Notes under the pieces: model-generated | The model's input: only the letters and a program-made list of their open reading frames with translations | Databases searched by the model: none | What the model was told of the DNA's origin: nothing | Translations under genes and position numbers: made by a program | In this document: positions 1 to 4,600 of the stretch, piece after piece | Position numbering within the stretch: the first letter of the stretch is position 1 | Layout: each line of letters opens with the position of its first letter | Assembly (NCBI GenBank): GCA_029940235.1 | Contig: JAOZRI010000155.1 | Span: 1-5,936 of the forward strand | DNA: 5,936 nucleotides | Reading direction: 5' to 3' | Origin: Desulfobacula sp. | GTDB lineage: Bacteria > Desulfobacterota > Desulfobacteria > Desulfobacterales > Desulfobacteraceae

Positions 1-135
1 GATACCATAGGGTGCAAGGTCACCGGAAATAACACCGCCGCAACCAAGTTTAATAGTATCACCGGCAAATCCGGGCATTGCAAACAGACTTACAGCCAAC
101 AGTGCAAGCGCTAAAGCTTTTAAAAAAAATTTCAT
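1..135 (-). CDS. Periplasmic substrate-binding protein of a branched-chain amino acid (Liv)-type ABC transporter, N-terminal part only
   Basis: Only the first 45 codons lie in the window; the rest runs off the left edge. The ATG at 135-133 is preceded by a strong Shine-Dalgarno, GGAGGAAG (148-141), which fixes the start. The peptide opens with a classic Sec signal: a short basic n-region (MKFFLK), a hydrophobic Ala/Leu-rich core and a probable signal peptidase I site after PGFA. The mature part begins GDTIKLGCGGVISGDLAPYG. An early beta-strand followed by SGD-LAPYG is typical of LivJ/LivK-like periplasmic binding proteins (type I fold), where this segment lines the ligand cleft. Such proteins deliver branched-chain amino acids, or related amides or acids, to an inner-membrane ABC permease. 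The ligand cannot be told from 45 residues. The Cys in LGCGG is slightly unusual, since this position is usually a small aliphatic residue; it is not a lipobox because it lies after the signal cleavage site. The gene follows the barrel gene in the same direction but has its own promoter-like sequence, so it is probably a separate unit. Confidence 0.82.
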   Translation of the reverse strand, partial: MKFFLKALALALLAVSLFAMPGFAGDTIKLGCGGVISGDLAPYGI

Positions 136-140
136 TTTTT

Positions 141-148
141 CTTCCTCC
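141..148 (-). promoter_or_regulatory. Strong Shine-Dalgarno for the substrate-binding protein gene
   Basis: GGAGGAAG on the minus strand, followed by five A residues and then ATG at 135. It is the only clearly good ribosome-binding site in the window and decides the start of the leftmost gene. Confidence 0.85.
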
Positions 149-168
149 ATCGTTTAAATTATTTAATG

Positions 169-178
169 TTACATGTAA
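169..178. repeat. 10-bp perfect palindrome in the leader of the substrate-binding protein gene
   Basis: TTACATGTAA is self-complementary and lies between the predicted transcription start and the Shine-Dalgarno. It could be a repressor half-site pair or simply chance in AT-rich sequence. It is too short to name a regulator. Confidence 0.3.
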
Positions 179-197
179 AAAAAATACAAGTTTTGCA

Positions 198-227
198 ACT
201 ATAAAATCAAGACCTTATATTAGTCAA
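198..227 (-). promoter_or_regulatory. Putative sigma-70 promoter for the substrate-binding protein gene
   Basis: Minus strand: TTGACT (227-222) matches the -35 consensus at 5 of 6 positions. TATAGT (203-198) matches the -10 consensus at 5 of 6, with an 18-bp spacer. TTATAG one base upstream gives a 17-bp spacer but a poorer -10. Transcription would start near 191, leaving a leader of about 55 bases before the ATG at 135. The match was found by eye in AT-rich DNA, where chance matches are common. Its location upstream of a gene with a good ribosome-binding site supports it. Confidence 0.5.
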
Positions 228-273
228 GAAAAAAGAGCGAACTGGGCCAAATTATATGATTTTGAAACTCTTT

Positions 274-300
274 TTGTGGCACAATGATATTGTAGCACAA
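274..300. promoter_or_regulatory. 27-bp imperfect dyad in the intergenic region, possible operator
   Basis: On the plus strand the arms are TTGTG (274-278) plus ACAAT (281-285), facing ATTGT (289-293) plus CACAA (296-300). Two unpaired positions lie on each side and the centre is GAT, so ten of twelve arm positions are complementary. It sits about 80 to 110 bases upstream of the predicted start of the substrate-binding protein gene, a usual place for an activator site. As a hairpin in minus-strand RNA it would be followed by A residues rather than U residues, so it does not look like an intrinsic terminator for the barrel gene. Confidence 0.4.
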
Positions 301-317
301 TGGAGCAATTGAAATGG

Positions 318-1673
318 TTAGAAATGAAAAATAAGAGAGGTGTATATCTGATGCTCTTTGACGTCTGAAGAGTAATTAAAATTTTTTAAAATTGACTCTT
401 TTACGTTGTCTGCCCAGCGAAACTGATAGGCAATGTCAAACACCCATGATCCACAAGCCAGACCACTGCCCAGTGAGAAACCATAATATTTGTCAGGAGA
501 ACCTGTGGGAGGTGCCGGGTCATAAAATAACCCTGCCCGCAAAGGTATAACAAATTTTGGATCAATGATGAGGTATTCTCCGCCGATTCTCACCTGGATT
601 GTTGAGTCTATATCAGACTCCTGCCTGGATAGTCCGGTTATGGGAGAAACTTTGGTGCCATCGGCCTGGGTTAAGATAAAATCCTTCCACTCTGTCCGGT
701 ATATATCAGCTGATATGGTCAAGGCATCAGAGAAACGATATGCTGCACCCAGGCCATAGGACATGGGCATGTCAAGGTGCTGTCTTTCATTTAAACTGCT
801 GCCTGAACTGGAAGAGTATGAAAAATCAAGATCTGCTGTAAAGCTGGTTTTTAATACAGTTCCCAGGGTCAGTTTGCCAGTAGCATTCCACAATATTCCC
901 AAATTAGTATTAAAACCATCAAATTCATAATTTTTTACTGAAGTTTCATTGCGACTTATGGGAGTAACAATAAAAACAGGGCCGGGAGGGTCAATGGTTA
1001 ATGTGCCTGCAGCAGATTCACTGTATTTCTCTCTCCATCCATTATTACCAAACCACTTTTTCCAGAAATTCAAAGTGAATCCCATGGATAATTTTGGATG
1101 TATTTGCACACTGTACGCCAGGCCAACTGCATAGAGATTTCCTGTCTGCTCCATATCTATATTTCGGTCAAGATCCCAGGTATTAATTCCCTGCACCTCA
1201 TGCTGGGAGAGAAAAAAAGAGCCGCCGGCATTAAATTCATAAAGATTCTGATAATTGATTGAGACAATCATATTGGTGTTAAAAAGCTCAAAGGGATATG
1301 AGGCAGAAAAATAATTAATACTTATTTTATCTATGGAGTTGGAGTTGTCAGCTTCGGGATTAGTTCCATAGGAATCATCACTGCTGCGGTAAACATAATT
1401 GCCAACCATGGAGATCTCTGGTGTTTCAAGTTGAATAAGACCGGCAGGGTTCCAGGAGGCAGCAGTTGCATCATCAGCCACACCTATAAAAGCACCTCCC
1501 ATGCCCATTGCCCTGGCACCTGATCCCACAGGATTCCAGGAAGATGGAATATCAATGTTCTGTAAAAGATTGGCAGTACAATGTACAGGAATAGTCATGA
1601 CAACAGACAAGACCAAGAGAACAAAAAGCAATATCTGTATGTAAACTGTTATAGTTTTCATTAACTTATTCAT
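318..1673 (-). CDS. OmpP1/FadL-family outer-membrane beta-barrel protein
   Basis: About 451 residues, close to the usual 400-470 of the family. Numbered from the ATG at 1673, residues 1-34 form a signal peptide: Lys at 3 and 6, a hydrophobic core at about 11-30, and probable cleavage near HCTA. Cys32 is not in a lipobox (context PVHC), so this is not a lipoprotein. The mature N-terminus carries the family hallmark: ARAMGMGGAFIGVADD (53-68), then NPAGL (75-79), the inward hatch segment of FadL/TodX-type transporters. The rest alternates aromatic/hydrophobic strands with polar loops. Residues 377-420 (PLRAGLFYDP through DIAYQFRW) match the conserved last strands, and the protein ends in Phe (LIFHF), the usual Omp assembly signal. 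FadL relatives move hydrophobic compounds across the outer membrane, but PorV/PorQ-like members act in secretion or surface attachment; the sequence alone does not decide. The gene begins 12 bases after the stop of the giant upstream gene, suggesting translational coupling. No good Shine-Dalgarno precedes any candidate start (TTG 1679, ATG 1673, ATG 1661). ATG 1673 was chosen for its better n-region. Confidence 0.85.
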   Translation of the reverse strand: MNKLMKTITVYIQILLFVLLVLSVVMTIPVHCTANLLQNIDIPSSWNPVGSGARAMGMGGAFIGVADDATAASWNPAGLIQLETPEISMVGNYVYRSSDDSYGTNPEADNSNSIDKISINYFSASYPFELFNTNMIVSINYQNLYEFNAGGSFFLSQHEVQGINTWDLDRNIDMEQTGNLYAVGLAYSVQIHPKLSMGFTLNFWKKWFGNNGWREKYSESAAGTLTIDPPGPVFIVTPISRNETSVKNYEFDGFNTNLGILWNATGKLTLGTVLKTSFTADLDFSYSSSSGSSLNERQHLDMPMSYGLGAAYRFSDALTISADIYRTEWKDFILTQADGTKVSPITGLSRQESDIDSTIQVRIGGEYLIIDPKFVIPLRAGLFYDPAPPTGSPDKYYGFSLGSGLACGSWVFDIAYQFRWADNVKESILKNFNYSSDVKEHQIYTSLIFHF

Positions 1674-1685
1674 AAACAATCAAGT

Positions 1686-4600
1686 TTAAAGGGCATTAAT
1701 TAGTATCATCATATCAACTCCATCCACATCGCCATCCCCGTCTGTATCAGCGTTGCAGGGATCTTCCTGGGTGCAGTCAGCATTACCAAAGCCTAAGCTT
1801 AATACTTCTACATCTTCATTGTCAACATGACCATCACCATTAAAATCACCTGGTATTCCTGCGCCTGCCAGGATAATATCTGCTGTGGTAAATCCACCGT
1901 TAAGCAGGGTTATCTGCAGGTTGCCGTCCTGATAACCTTCAGCATCAGCCTCCAAGGTATAAATGCCTGGATGACCGCTGCCAAGATAATAGCCAGTAAG
2001 ATTGCTGCTGTTATCTGTTAACATCTCTATGTCAAACCCCTGGACAGAAACAGTGGCATGTACGATTGTGCTGTTATTGATATTATATACTCCGCCGGAT
2101 ATCCAGCCGTTGATGGCATTGTCATTATCAACTTCAAATGTCCAGTCAGTTTCAATGCTTGTGGTTGCAGCTCCATATTGATCAATGGCGGTTACCTGCC
2201 ATAGATATCTGCGTTTTTGTATAAACATTGCCTCTTCACCAATAAAGGTCATACCCTGGGTCAGGTTTTCCAGAGTATAATTAAACACTTCAGCAGTTCC
2301 CCATCTTGAATCTGTGGGATCATTTATGATTTCTACTGTATAGGTAACAGAATCTTCATCCGGATCAATGCTTGTCTGCCATCCAAGCATAAATCCTGTG
2401 GTGCGAAAAACCGGATCATCTGCCGAATGGGGAAACAGCAGATGAAAAGCTTCCGGAGCCTGGTTTCCCGTTTGATTTTTATAGATAATTGACTGTTTTA
2501 ATGCAGACACCTGACCGGTTAGAGTATCTTTAGCAAAATAGTAGATATAGTAAATACCAGGGTCTGTAAATACATCAGGTGCCGTTACCGGTTCATAATA
2601 ATCCCAGGCTGAATTATATTGGGCTAATGGTATTGTTGTCAGATCCATGGTTGCCTGACCGGTTCCACCGGGATCAATGGGATCATGACCAGGAACTTTA
2701 ATCTCAGCCCAGATGTATGCCGCACGGGTATTGTCATTTACCCTTGCCCATATCATTGCACTGGTTTGAATCTCATCAAGAAAGAGGGTGGGCGTAACAG
2801 CTGTCACGCTTACATCACCCGGAGCATTGGCAGTGGCTGGAGTAATCCCGAAAAAAATGGTATCACTGAAATCACCATCTAATACACCAAGGTCATTACT
2901 TCCTTCACCATCGGCAGTATCATCAAGCATGGGATGCTGGCGTGAGTTATCATTAAAAGGTAGAGAAGGCAATATTTTATCAGATGATGTAAAAGCTTCA
3001 GTTAAACTTACAGCTTCTTCAAAGCATTGTTTGATTGATTTACCAACGCCAGCAGCCTTAAACAGTTCTGAAACAAAATATTCACCCTCCCGAATAGTGT
3101 CCTGATCCAATGGGCCTTTATAGGATGATTCACCTTCAGCAGCACTGGTTATAATTACCCGGTTGGGACCTGAAAGCTCATCAATATAAGAACCTGACCG
3201 GCAGAATCCTAAAATACTGATAATTTCCTGGTCGGCAGCATCGCCGGTAAGACCAGTCTGCAGGGCTGTCTGCCAGGTTTCAAGATCGGCAGAGCTTATT
3301 ATGACTTCTGTTGTATCAGTATCAATATGAAATTGATCATTAGCACCATGATCAATCATGACAATGAACAGGTTGGCTGGCTTGCCTGCAACCTCCTGAT
3401 CTGGATCTGGGTTTGTAAAATCAGGGTCTATTTTGTCCCTTGCCCAGATAGTGATGGCATCGCGAATACCGTCCCATGTGGGTGGCTCATCAACATTCAC
3501 TCCAATACCAGTTTGATCGGTATCATAGTTAAAATAAAAGATATCTTCGTCAAGAAGTCCTCTGCCCTTTAAGGTGTTGTAAACAAGATTACAGGTTTTG
3601 TTGTGGGAGGCAAGACCCTCTTCATTGATAAGTTTACCCTGGACAATGATGGCATATCCAGCCGTTTCCACTATCTGGATTGTCATTTCCATGGATGTTA
3701 CAGCTTCATAACCATCACTGCCATCAAAAACTGCTCTAAGAGTCCAGGTGCCAAGTGCATTCATACCATTATAGTTAAGCAGACTGAAATGTCCCCATTT
3801 ATCATTGGTAAAAACAGTTTGAAGGTCAGTCTCACTGTTTGGACCAATTATTTCAATTTCTACGGGAACGCCTGAAAGATCAGCACCGCAACTGGGATCT
3901 GGTGTAAAAATACCGCCGATAAAGGGAATCGGCTCCCCAAATTTGCTTACAAGATTGGAGGTGTCCAGGATGAGACTGGTTTGAGCTTTTGCAACAGTCA
4001 GTGCCTGACTGGTTGATGTATCTCCTTGTAAAATATAGTCACCCACCCAGCTGGCTTGAATAACCCATTCTCCTGAAGCTTTAAGATCATCGCATTTAAG
4101 ATCATAGGAAAAATTTCCAAGGGAATTTGCGATAACAGTTCTGTGTACGGTTACACCCCCTGGCAGACTCATGGCAATATCTACAAAAGCACCGCCCAGG
4201 GTTGGCGAAGGAGAAATATTACCTGTGATTTCCATCCATTCACCTATAATGATATCATGGTCAGAAAGCTTTAATGAAATTTCAGAAGGAGGTGTGTCCC
4301 CATTGTAGTTAAAGGTCGCATAAATGGTGTGATTAGTATCGACTTCACTGAAGGTATATTCACTTATTACTCCCGCAGAGACATTGTCCACCATCACATC
4401 AGCAATTTCATAATCACTGTCCGCGGTAATGTTTAAAGTCACAGTTCCCTGATCTTCAATAAAAGTGTTGCCGGCAGGGGTGATTTGCCCCCCATATCCG
4501 GCAGAGGCTGTTATGGTATGCTGGTCAAAATTAGCAGTGAAAAAGGCCTCAATAGTGTGATTATCAGCTATAAAGGGAAAGGTATAGTGGTCAATGACTC

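Noticed and set aside
237..255. Possible sigma-54 promoter at minus-strand TTGGCCCAGTTCGCT
   Set aside because: The GG and GC elements are 8 bases apart instead of the 10 required, and the rest of the consensus does not match.
78..287. 69-residue plus-strand open frame across the intergenic region
   Set aside because: It overlaps the signal-peptide codons of the minus-strand binding protein gene and the promoter region. Its peptide shows no domain or plausible start signal.
274..300. Dyad read as an intrinsic terminator of the barrel gene
   Set aside because: In minus-strand RNA the stem is AT-rich and followed by A residues, not a U tract.
1577..1582. Cys32 of the barrel protein as a lipoprotein anchor
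   Set aside because: The residues before it (PVH) do not fit a lipobox, and the protein has clear OmpP1/FadL barrel features.
2788..3105. 105-residue plus-strand open frame opposite the peptidase domain
   Set aside because: It is antisense to the C13 domain, resembles no family, and has no ribosome-binding site.
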